Assembly (NCBI GenBank): GCA_013399855.1
Contig: VXAY01002462.1
Span: 461,095-525,094 of the forward strand
Direction: 5' to 3'
Length of the DNA: 64,000 bases
Source: Oxyruncus cristatus
Taxonomy: Eukaryota > Chordata > Aves > Passeriformes > Cotingidae
The notes beneath the pieces were generated by a model. The model saw only the letters and a program-made list of their open reading frames with translations. It did not search any database and was not told the origin of the DNA. How positions within the stretch are numbered: the stretch's first letter is position 1; every line of letters begins with the position of its first letter. This document shows positions 23,601 through 35,660 of the stretch, piece by piece. The position numbers and the translations under genes are program-made.

Positions 23601-26600
23601 CTGGAGTGCTTCATAAAGAAATTCATTAATTCAATTTCACAGCAAACCTAGTCAATTTGGGGAAAGGGAGTGTTGCCATTACTTTATCAGTGGGTGGGCA
23701 AACTGTAGAGGTATCAAAGAGGTGTCGAAACAGTGCTCATTTTGAGTGCCTAGTGTACAAAGCTTTATACATAGCTCATGTTAGGTTTAATATAGAGCTC
23801 TTACTGGCTTTGATTGCAGAGGTGGTATTTCTTCAGCAGCAAAGACACAAAGTTTGGACTGCAATCCAAGTGTGCAGTTACTCAGTGAAGAGCCTGGCTT
23901 GAGCATTTTTGACAGCTTCATGCTAAGAAAGGAACAAACTGGATTTCTCAGCATTTTGCTCCATTTACTCTGTCCCAGCACCCTCTCTTACCATTACTTG
24001 CTTGCTTCCATCATCAGACAGTCCTACTACTTGAGTGTGTGATTGCACAGGGAAACCGATCTAAGTGTCAGTTATTGCTGTTTAATGATGCTGCTGTGGT
24101 GGGGCAAAAGCTGCATCAGCCAGTTCTGTTCTTTGACGTGGTTTGTTGTCTGGCTGCATGAACAGAAAACAGAACGGTTTTGCCTCTGGGAGAGTAGGAA
24201 CTGCCCAAAGCAAATCCAGAAACAATTGAAGAAGCACTGCTGCCAAACATGCCACCTCAGTCAAATTAATTTTGCTTACTCTCCCCTACACCCCCGAAGT
24301 CATCTTCTTTCTGCTGTGAGAAACAAGGCATGAGTCCCAGGAAGTGAGAACGAGATCCTATTGATAAGTATTGTGACATAAGCCTCTTGTACCCCTAGAT
24401 CATGTCCTGGGCATGTCCTGAAATAACAGCCTTATGGGAAAGGTGGGCACACATTCCTCCAGCCCTTTTTTTGGGCTCTGGTTCCCATTTCTTGTCTATC
24501 AAGATCCCATCTCCCTTCCCTTAAGTTGGTAGTCTTACCTCCTTGTCACTTATCTCTCACCCCTCCATGTCTCCTTGCCCAGCCTGATGGTTCCTCTTTC
24601 TGCCCTGCCACCTGCAGCGTTTTCGGATTAGTTACTCTTGGAAGTGGGGCTGTGTACAGTGCTAATGGGCTTTCTCTGTCTCAAAACATGCTCAGCAAGG
24701 AAGGACTCTTCAATTTGTAGTTGCTGTGCTTAGTTGGATACTGGCCAGTTGCAGATGGAGGGTGTTTGCAAGGCTTTAGCTCAGCCACCTTTGGGCAGGT
24801 TGTCACATAGAAAAAAGCATGTTGACAATGTACCAGCTAACATGTTAAAAGACTTCTTTCTCCAGCACATTTCAAACCCCTCTTACAGAACTGAAGAAAC
24901 TAGGCTTTGTCAGATAAGAGGACCAGAATTAAGTGTAGGAGGAAAATAGATATCTTTGCCAACTCAACTCTCGAAAACAGCTGATCTACTTTGCTGGACA
25001 CACCGTCACCCCCATCCCAAGAAGATCTCATCCTAATGAGGAATTGCAGCTTATCCTGCTGGTGTTCTAAGGACTGCTTTGGCAAACTTCTGAAAGAAAG
25101 CAAAAGATTCATTACTACAGTAGAAATACTTTCTTTCTTTGCATTACTATTTGGTATGTAGACTTCAGCTTTCACAATTAATGATCTCAGTAACTATTAG
25201 TTTGTCCTATTTACAGGTGCTTATATTGGTCAGGTGTCGTGCTTAGTGCTACAAACATAGTGTTCACTAAACTAGAGTTTAATCTTTTGTATCTGTTAAT
25301 TTCTGTTAATTCAGGTCTGCTAGAACTTTGACATAGTTTGAGTAGACTTCTTCAATACAATCTTCAGGATTTCAGTATTGCCTATGGAGTTCAACCTGCA
25401 CATGTTTCAGAACATCAGAAGCTTAAATAAAAAGGCCTTTGTCCTATGTGTTCCTGACAGTGTTTGGGAAGAGATACAGAGCAGACTGAAAGGCTTTTTT
25501 TACTTTATTGTAATGAATAGCAAATCTATTTAGTATTGATTTATCTGGGATTTAGTTTTGTAGTTTGTAACATTGTCAGCAATTCATAAACTTTACAGAG
25601 GGTCCCTGAAAGTGTTCAAGGCTGGGATGGATGGGGCTTTGAGCAACCTGGTCTAGTAAAAGGTGTCCCTGCTCATGGCAGGGAGTCGGAGCTAGATGAT
25701 CTTTAAGGTCCCTCCCAACCCAAACAATTCTGTAAGTATGATTTTGATATATTTTTCTATGGGAAAAGCAGTTTAAGTCTATAGTGAGAGAAGTGGAGCC
25801 CATAGGCATTTGATTACTTTGTGCACTGTGACCCTTTCTGTTCTTTTGTGCTTAGTGAAGAAAAGACTGCACACAGCATGGTACTTGCTTTGTCTTTGTT
25901 ATGTTTTATTCAGGCCTAAGTTTACACTTCTAGTCAGTGTCCAAGAAAGCCAAGTGCCGCACATATTGGCCATGTTAAATACAAATGCAAGTTAAATGCT
26001 TCTTTTTAACAAAAGGTTGTATTTTTAAAGCATCATGTTAATTACAAATATTCCAAGAAAGATGGTTCTGTTCATACCACCAAATTTTACATGAACAATT
26101 TATAGGTAAAAATTCATTAAGACATGTGTGTCTTGTGAACAGTGTACATCTTACTATTTAAAAAAATTGTAAATTGAATTAGTGTAACTTGAGAGTATTT
26201 GATGGGTTTTATTTTGTGCTTTTGTAGGTAATCAGTTCTCTAGTTGTAACCACAGATGTCAGCAAATTCTGAAAGGATGGAAGTACTTAGTTCAGAATTT
26301 TTTTTTTTTTCCCGTTGGAACAAGTTGGCTGTCAGGCATGTAATAATGTCCTACTTCTTAAATTGAATCTGTTTTTTTAATAGTTGGAATTTAATCCACA
26401 CTTGTATTTTCTTCTCTTGCTTCTTCTAACATCCCCCAAATATATGTGCATGTTCTATGGGGATTAGGATTCATTCAAGCAGTGCACCATGTCCTGAATT
26501 TAAAAATTGAGTGAAATACTTTTCAAATAATCACCGACTTTGAGGAAAAACATACCTGAAAGGTTTAACACAAGCAACTGGAAAGATGCAGGACCTTCTC

Positions 26601-29600
26601 CATCTGACAAAGACATCAGTAGCCTTAAAAACCAAAGGATGGAAAGCAGCATCTCTGGTTATGGCTGGCTCTCCTGATCAGTGGGATCTTTCCTGCCTGA
26701 GAGGCTGTGGCCCAGAGTCCCACACAGTTCATTCCTTCTCACAGTAGTACTAGTTTTGGGTTGACTTTCTGCTCACCAGGTTTGTGTGAAGTGGGTGACG
26801 CTCATATGGACTTCAGGCGGATTCTGGTACTCATAATGTTTGGTGGTTTGCTCTCTTATATCTCTTCTTGGGCTTTTACTGAGAATATGGGACAGTACAG
26901 AGTGTAGTTGTAATAGTTTTACGTGGTTTTGCAAAAAGATGGTGATTGTCAAAACGAAGCTTGACATGAGCACACTGGCATGAACACTTGAGAACATGCC
27001 TGGTATGTGCAGGACTTTGAAAAGCTTATGCAGACAGTATCTGGGAGTATGCTTGTAAGCATTTATTTTGCCTTTTTTGGTTTTATTTTGATCCTGACAG
27101 AACCAACAGTGCGGGCAGAGCTGATGGAACAGGTGCCTCATATTGCTATGTTCTGTCAAGAAAACAGACCTTCAATCCCGTATGCTTTCTCCAAATACTT
27201 ACTACCTATCGTGGTGCGATACCTCGCAGACCAGAACAACCAGGTAAGTGTCTTCTAACAGGAGTTTACTAGCTAGTTGAATAGCTGGTGTGATGCCAAA
27301 TTATTTAAATTCAGCACCATATGATGTAAGGAAAACATTTTGTAGTAGTGAAAAACCCAAATCCTTGGTATAATTCATTTTTTTCAACGCCATTATGTAC
27401 CTTCATGACCAGTTATCCGTGTATCAATCCGATGAAGGTTTTGGATTGAACTCATGTGATTTGTTTCTCTTCATGTGTAAGTTAGCTTGCCCAAAGCTTT
27501 CTAGAGGCTTCTCCAGTCATTTCAGACTACACTAATGCTAGCTGATACATTATTTTCAATATTCTGCTAATTCATGTGTAATACAGCAACCATACTTCTG
27601 CATGATGTTCTCTTGCTGGAGAGATTCTTTTCATTGTCTTAGCCTCTGTTGATACTCCATGCTTCATTTGGCTGATGAGCTCTGAAACAAAGAGCTCAAA
27701 TGTGTTTTTAAAATTGCTGCATTGCAGTATATGTAGTCTATTGCTGTATGTCATGTTTTCTCTTTTGATGAAATTACTATTTTGAGAGGCAGGGGTTAGC
27801 CAGTTACAAAGTCAGTTATTAATGGATATCTTATTTTCGTACAGTTTTTTTTAAAATGGGACTAAGCAAAATTGTGTCTCAGAATTTAAAATGCAGTAGA
27901 AATAAATGCAGTTATTCCTTGCCAGCCAAGCTTGTTAATCTCAGAAAAAGAGGATTTGTTTAGTAAAAATCACATTCCTCTGTTACTCCCAATTAATTGT
28001 GCTGCTTTACTTCATGTATTGCCTGAGCTTTGCCATGACTACTCCTATTGACATTGCTGTCCCATGTTTTGGGAAGTATGGAGGTGGACACTTAGAATAG
28101 CATTGGCTTAGCTTACAATATGCAGGTGTTCTTGCGTTCAAACACTTTGTTTGAAATGTGAAGTGTTTGCAAAGTGCTTGTGGAGCACTTGTCCTCTCAC
28201 TGTGTGCAACTAGTATAGGGGTGTGTCGGTATATAGGTACGGCTTCCAAAATACAGGACACACTTAAACAAAAAACATCTCTTCAAATTCCTTGGTTCAA
28301 TTTCTGTCCTTTTATGATAGGTAAGAAAAACAAGCCAGGCAGCATTGTTAGTTCTGTTGGAGCAAGAACTCATAGAGAGATACGATGTGGAGACCAAAGT
28401 ATGTCCTGTTCTGATAGATCTGACAGCTCCAGACAGCAACGACGACGTCAAGACGGAGGCTGTGGCTGTAAGTAACAGCAGTACCAAATCACAGCAGTGT
28501 AAAGTTTGTCTGAATGCTTGATACTGCACTGATGGTAGTGTGTTTCCAAGTTGCACATCCATTATTAAAGAGAAAAAAAATGTATTTGTCTCCGTAACAA
28601 ATCTGTAACTTTCCCTGTGCTGTGTTACACTCCGGTCAAGCTTAGATTTAAATTCAATAGCTTATATAAGCTGTAAAGAAAAAAACCCAGCTGGTCAAGA
28701 CAGCACAGGGGATTAATTTTATTGACTTCTAAAGCATCTGCTGTGTTGGCTTTTTAGTTTTTTTTACAGGTTTGTCTGTTTGTTTTATGGAAGTTTAAAT
28801 TGCCTATGTGGAAAATTTCCATCAGTGGAAAAGCTTTGATGCCTCAGTTCTGTTGGCCTTTACTGTGTGTCTGTTCTCTTTATTGATTTTGTTTTGTTTT
28901 ATTGGACAAAATAATAACCATCTGAGTTGATTAACTCATGGTTGGTTGGTGGTTTTCTTTTTTGCATTACACACAACCTTAATAATTAAAACTTATATGT
29001 TGAGTTAAAATACTAAGCAAATTAGTTAATTTATAGAAGAGAAATGGCAGATGTTTCCTTGTATTTCCCTTGAATTTTTGCAATTTATGTTGATGCTTTC
29101 TGCTGGGTGAACTTCTTTCTTTTTGCTTGAGAGAGACCTCATTTAATATTTTACTTTTGTAGTGTGACTGGGCTCATAAACAATAACCAGGCCCCAGCCC
29201 TGTTTCATTTGACACCAAATTTCTAGTGTTTCTTGATGAAGCTTTCAAATACATAAGGGAATGAAGTATAAGCAGAGCAGTTTTACCTGTCTTCATGGTT
29301 TTGAAGATATTGAAATTTGACAAAAATTTCTGTAGCTCATCAATCCCCTAGGCGTTAGAAAAGCAATCATTTGTTTATTGCAGGAGAATGAATTTAATTA
29401 GTTCTACTGACGTGATTAGGAAATTTAAAAATAATTGTTTTAACCCTTTTTTAAGTTATATTACAAATCATAATGAAAGAGCAGTTAGAGGGAAGAGTTC
29501 TTCGTTTGGTATATGTTTTTTAGGGAATTTCATGTTAGGGAGTTGCACATGATCAATGTGGAGTGTTGTAACTTTTAAATCATACAGAAGTTAGAAGTCT

Positions 29601-32600
29601 CTTAATCATACTAGTTATCAGTAATTTTCTCTTAATTGTATACATACGCATTCCTTAAGTATTGCAGTAGTGAAAGAACCTTGTACTTGGGTTTGGTGTG
29701 TTTTTTTGCGTCTGTTTGGTAAGGTATGAGAGTCATTTCTGAGAGTCCAGTTGTCTCCATTAGTTGGGCATTTGATTTAATTTAGTGAAAGATCAAGGTC
29801 TTCTGCAGCTTTGTTACATCATGACAGGGAAGGAGGGGGGGAATCCCAGCTTTTTGCAGAAGTGGCCAAACCTTTTCCATTCAGAACGCAGGGGTTTGTT
29901 TCCAATATTTTTCACAGTTTTCAAGAAAATTATGTCCATCAGAATGAAAAATAAATGTCAAAAGCCTCTGATTAACTGACACAGAATTGTGTGTTGTGCA
30001 AGCATTCCTGATTAGTGTCTGTCTTGCCATTAGATTATGTGTAAAATGGCCTCCATGGTGGGAAAGGACATCACGGAAAGACTTGTTCTTCCTCGGTTTT
30101 GCGAGATGTGCTGTGACTGCAGAATGTTTCATGTTCGTAAGGTATGAATTGTGAACATCTGGTCTAGATTATCTGTGAAAAGAGTGTAATGACCTTGGAA
30201 CTTGCATGTGACTAAATGACTTTCCTGCTAGATCTCACTTGTGACATGTATTAATTGAAAGTTATGGGGTTTCTTTGTAGCTCACATTTCCACAGGTTTT
30301 TATATTGGGTACTGAGTTTATTTTTTTTTTCCAGAATTGCTATCTTTATTATTAGAAACAAAGAAAGAATGTCCTTGTTCTTATGCTATAGATATCTGCA
30401 GTGTGGTTGTGATTGTGTGGGTAGCCATGAAAACGTGAACCAGCTGTGACTGATACAGGATCAGCCACCTGAGCTCATATTTTTGTGCATAGGTGGAATT
30501 AAAGGTGCTCACCAAGATGAAGTAAACCAGTACTCCGTCATGGTATTTAGGTGCTGAGGCTGTGCTTTAGTCTCACCCTGCTGTTGACTAGGTTATTTCC
30601 CATGATAACTGCTTATGTGCTTTAATTTGACAGTGCTTTGAATGCATTTTATTCTCCTTCCTTTTCATTTAATTTCTCGGGTTCTTCTGTGATTAAAAAA
30701 GAATGATTGATCTTGAGGAAATTTTTTTTTTTTTAACCATGGGAATTGATGGAATGGGAAAGTAGCTGATAACGAGTTTGCACCAAAACATGTTTTTATG
30801 GTTTTAAAAGTTGTTTATTTTTTTTCTCTTTGCTTTTGCTGTATTAAAACTATGGTCTTAGTTGTTATCTCTTGCATTCTGTCTGCAAGGTATGTGCAGC
30901 CAATTTTGGAGACATCTGCAGTGTGGTTGGACAGCAAGCCACCGAAGAAATGCTGGTAAGCCATTTCTTAAAGGGTTTTTCTTTTTTACACAATCCATAG
31001 TGGAGCTGGACAAGGTACAGAGGAAGGGCACCTATAATGATTAGACAACTACTACATTCCCTTAGTAGGGGAAATAGCTGTGGAGGCAGAGAGTATTTCC
31101 AAGTTTAAAAATGCATTAGTCAAGAAGTAGGCAGGAATATGTCTTCAATGTCCGTAAATGTAATGAGGGATTGCAGATGCAGTGAGGCTTATGTGGTCCC
31201 TTTAAATGACATCACTCAGTGCTGCTGTTCCTGGATTATTTAATCTTTTCAAGTCAGTTTTCCTGCCTCAAACAAAGCCTCACTTGCCTTCCTGGAAAAG
31301 AGGGGAAGAGAAAGAAAGGTAAAGGAAGTAAATGAAGCTGGGCAATAACAAATGAAGTAAAGGGAAGAGAGTCAAATTCAAAATGGAAAAGCAGGGAACT
31401 GGATGGAGTGGTGAGAAGAGGATCCTTAACAGTGCAGTCAGTCCAAGAAGCTGGTGGATGCTGCTACATTTGGAGACATGACAGGGCTGGGGAGCAGAAA
31501 TCAGCTTGGCAGTCACTGGGATCCCTCTTGAAGCTTTTTCTTCTTGAGGGTGTGGACAGTGAGCTTGTTGAGGGCCAGAAGAGGCTGATAAATCAGTGAA
31601 TTAGCCCTGACTTGCCCTGAATTAGCAAGAGGCTTATATAGAGAAAGTGGAAATGTAGGCATGACTTCAACAAGAGACTGCAGTGTTTTGCAGTTGTGAT
31701 ATTGGGACAGGTAGACTTACTGTGCCCCTCAGGGCATTTTTTTTATGTACTTACAGCATTTGCTGGACTTTTCCCTCTGTACTAAGTGATTCAAGCCGTT
31801 TGGCAATGAAGTTTAGTTATGTGGATTTGCATCCCATCTGCTTCTTGATTTGGGATGTAAATTGACTTTTCTCACACAACTGCCCTTTTAGTGATTAGCG
31901 TAATGAATTTGGATTAAAACTTTGTAGAGGGTGTGATTAGGCTATGAAATAAAAAAGTTAGTTATTTCATTTGAAAGCAGTAATGCGTAGCAGGACAGCT
32001 GGGGTTCTCTTTCCATAACAGAGAATGCCATTTTCTGCTCTTTTTGGATTATTATAAAAACAAAAGGAGGGGTGTAAAAAGCCAAATGAAAAAATTTAAT
32101 TTTCTGACCTAAAAGGGTTTTTTTGTTTGTTTTTAATTAGTTAGAGACAAAGTCCAGAAAACTTTGATGCAGGGTGTAGGAACAGCTGAACATCAATAAT
32201 TGCAAACAAAGCCGTAGCAACAGCTAGATGTATTACCTACATCTTGTCGCTGTGCCTGTTCCAAGCCAAGGCAGCCATGTGATGGACTTGCATGTCTGTG
32301 CCTCACCTGCACTCTGTCCACCCTGACCATTACTGTTTCCAGAAAACCCAAGCATCTGAGCAACTTCAAAATGCTTCAGTTTTCTTGGTAAAACCCCTGC
32401 TCTGCTCAAACATGTTTTCTCCTGCACCAAATGCACTGTTTCTCTCATTCCCCTGTTCCCCTTTGCAGTTCAGGTCCTGCTTTGTAGGGTAGATGGTGTC
32501 AGAGATTGATAAATCTAACAATGAGAAGTTAAAGTGGAAAATAAAATTTTTTCTTTCTGAAGATGATACTCCTTCGCATTTCAGTAAGAACCTCACGAAA

Positions 32601-35600
32601 AATCTGAAGTGATCTCTGATAGGCAAAATGTTCATCATAGAGTTAAAAGATGTTAAGGGCTGGAAGGGATCTGAAAGATTCTTAAAGATCATCTAGTCCC
32701 AAACCCCCCTGCCTTGGGGGCACTAGGCCAGTTTGCTCAAGGCCTTATCCAACCTGGCCTTGAAGACTGTCAGGGATGGGGCATCCACAACTTCCCTGAA
32801 CCTGTTCCAGTGTCTCACCACCCTCACAGTAAAGAATTTTTTCCTAATAATGCACCAGTGTTCTTTATTTTTCTTGTTCTAGCTTTAAAAGAATGGTGTA
32901 GACATGAGGTTTTGGGTTACAATAGGTTTGCTGGGCTTGGGGATATTTTTGGAGTTGGGGTTTTTTTTTGGTGGATTTTTTTTTTCGTGTCTGGATGGAG
33001 GTTAAAAAGTTAGTATTTCCTTGCTGTTCTTCATACAGGTGAATTTTCCTTATCTGTGTCCGTAATGACATGAAAGCAACTGATTAGAAGGGATTGTGCT
33101 ACTGAATGTGTGTTCTTTGTCTTGCAAATGTTAAACTAACTCATCTGAGTATGAGGGTGGAGAACCAGATGAGGGAAATGAATATGAAAAAAGAACTTGC
33201 CTTGAAACAAGTGCCACCTATTAAGACTTGCAAACTCACTCACTATGTTCCTAACAGCTGCCGAGGTTTTTCCAGCTCTGCTCTGATAATGTGTGGGGAG
33301 TTAGGAAAGCCTGTGCTGAATGCTTCATGGCAGTTTCTTGTGCAACATCACAGGAAGTCCGGAGGACAAAATTGTCAACCCTTTTTATTAATTTGATTAG
33401 TGATCCTTCACGATGGGTAAGAATTGCTTTTTATCTCTTGAATAGCTGTCATTTTAAAGGGTTTTGCTGCAGTACTCCTTATAAGACTTCTCACAGGTGT
33501 GGATAACCTGTTCCACGCACCTCGAGCAAAATTGTTCTGCTTAGTTTGTCAGTGGGTGTAGAGTCCCTCACATTTTCACTGCAGCATGTAAGAAAAACTG
33601 TGTCAGTGGGATAGCTTTTTTTAACTACAGAACTGCCTGTGAGTTAACATTGCTGAGAATCATTAACGAAACTGGAAAATTAATGTGACGTACTTGTATT
33701 CCTTCAGGTTCCCTACCACCATGTCCTTTCTGGGGAGAGTGGGGTGGTGGAGTTTGTTGTTGGTTTGGGGTTTGTTTGGTTTTGGATTTTGTGGGTGTTT
33801 TGAGGTGTGTGGGGGGGTTATTATTTTATTGTTTCTTGTGGGGGATTTTTCTGTTGTTTTTGGGTTTCTTGTTTGGGGTTTTTTTATTTTATTTGTTGTC
33901 TTGTAGATCTACTCTTAAACCTTAAGTTTGTTGCTAAGCAGATTGCTTCCAAGAACCAAACATCTTATGCACAGGAACATGAGCTCTTGTATTTTGGAAA
34001 GTCATGCAAGTTGTAGCCCAGCAGAATTAATCAAATAAGAAAAATTGAGATAGAGAATTGTTGACAAGGGGAGAATAAATAATAGGAGAACAGGAGGAGC
34101 AAATGTACAAGATAGCCAAATAGGAAAGGGAAAGAAATGTAGAGCTTATCACTCAGACTTCTGGAAGTGAAATGTCTGTTCACTGTAAATGATGCTTTCC
34201 TTTCAAGTTTCAAAATTCTCAGCGGAGCTTTCAAATATACCTGTTTCTGCTATCTTAACAGTTTCTGATTTCTCTGGTTGTGGGGAGTAGGCCTGTCAAC
34301 TTGGTCACCTGTATTTGACTGGTTTCACCCTGCTTTTTCCTTTTTCTTAACATTTTGTTTTAACTTGGCACTTTATGTATACAGCGGGCTGACTTTTTCC
34401 GGACAAGAGCCTCTGCTCTTGCTTCCTTTAGTGAGCTTATGAGTCTTCCAATTCCTAGTAGCAGGCATTTTGTTTCATAAGACAGCAAGATTTATATATG
34501 TAACTTTTTTTTTCACCTTGGACCGTTTCCACTAGGTCCGCCAAGCAGCTTTTCAGTCTCTGGGGCCTTTCATATCAACTTTTGCTAATCCGTCCAGCAG
34601 TGGCCAGTACTTTAAAGAAGAAGATGGTAAAAACACAGAAGATTGTGGTTCTACTCAGGAGAATAGGTAAATTTGCAAAATCTACAAATTATTTTTTTCT
34701 CATTGTTTTTCTTCTGTATACACTGCAAGTTTAGAAAATTAATTTACTTGGATAAATTGAGTATCTTGGTATATGGAAAGATCTGAATGATCTCAATAGA
34801 CCAAAATTTTCAGTTATTTACTGAAAATTCGTGACTATTCAGTAAGTGAAATGTGGTGGTGAAATGACTGACTTGATAGACAAGGGTGAGCAGTGTATAC
34901 TGTCTACCTAGACTTCAGGAAGAATTTTGACATGGTCTCCCATAAGATCTTCATAGAGAAGCTGATGAAGTTGGGTTGGATGAGCAAGCAGTGAGGTGGA
35001 TTGATGGCTGCTGGATGGCTGGGCCCACAGGGCACTGATCAGTGGTGCAGTTACTGGTCATGTAACTCAAGGGTCAGTACTGGGTCCAGTCCTGTCTGGA
35101 TGGTGGAGCAGGTTTGCTGATGACACAAAACTGGGAGGAGTGGCTAATTCACTAGAGGATAATGCTGCCATCCAGAGGGAGGTATGGACATACTGGAGAG
35201 AGTCCAGTGGGGGCAACAAGATGATGGACTGGAACATCTCTCCTGTGAGGAAAGGCTGAGAAAGGAATCTTATCAATGTCCATAAAAACCTGAAGGGAGA
35301 GTGCAAAGAAGACAGAGACAGGCTCTTTTTAGTGTTGCCCAGTGACAGAGTCAGAGACAATGGCCACAACTTGAAACACAGGAGGTTCTCTCTGAACATC
35401 AGGAAACACTTTTTTTTACTGTGAGGAGGACCAAGCACTGGCATAGGTTGTCCATGGGGGATGTGGACTGTCCATCCTCTGAAATATTCAGAAGCTGTCT
35501 GGATACAATCCTGGGCAAGTAGCTCTGGGTGTCACTGCTTGAACATGGGTGTTGGCCCAGATGGCTTCTAGAGAGCTCATCCAACCTTGACCATTCTGTG

Positions 35601-35611
35601 ATTCTGTGATT

Positions 35612-35660
<49 letters not shown>

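Larger units (their letters stand above)
14325..27100 (+). other. PPP4R1: Intron b-c (12.8 kb, largest in the window)
   Basis: It contains a small palindrome at 14,372-14,396, the long antisense CR1 (14,811-16,950), a sense CR1 tail (20,578-20,804), the 580-bp LTR-like element (22,260-22,839) and a second sense CR1 tail (25,595-25,742). No host coding exon was recognised; ORFs here are either CR1 remnants or unrelated shadows. Confidence 0.85.
30956..33257 (+). other. PPP4R1: Intron f-g (2.3 kb)
   Basis: It carries a probable small CR1 piece near 31,000-31,045, an antisense CR1 tail at 32,633-32,850 and a T/G-rich tract at 32,935-32,990. No coding sequence was recognised. Confidence 0.85.

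Noticed and set aside
27241..27248. Alternative donor/acceptor joins at the exon c-d boundary because GTAAG occurs on both sides
   Set aside because: Only the join CAG|GTA keeps both the GT-AG rule and the conserved NNQVRKTS reading.
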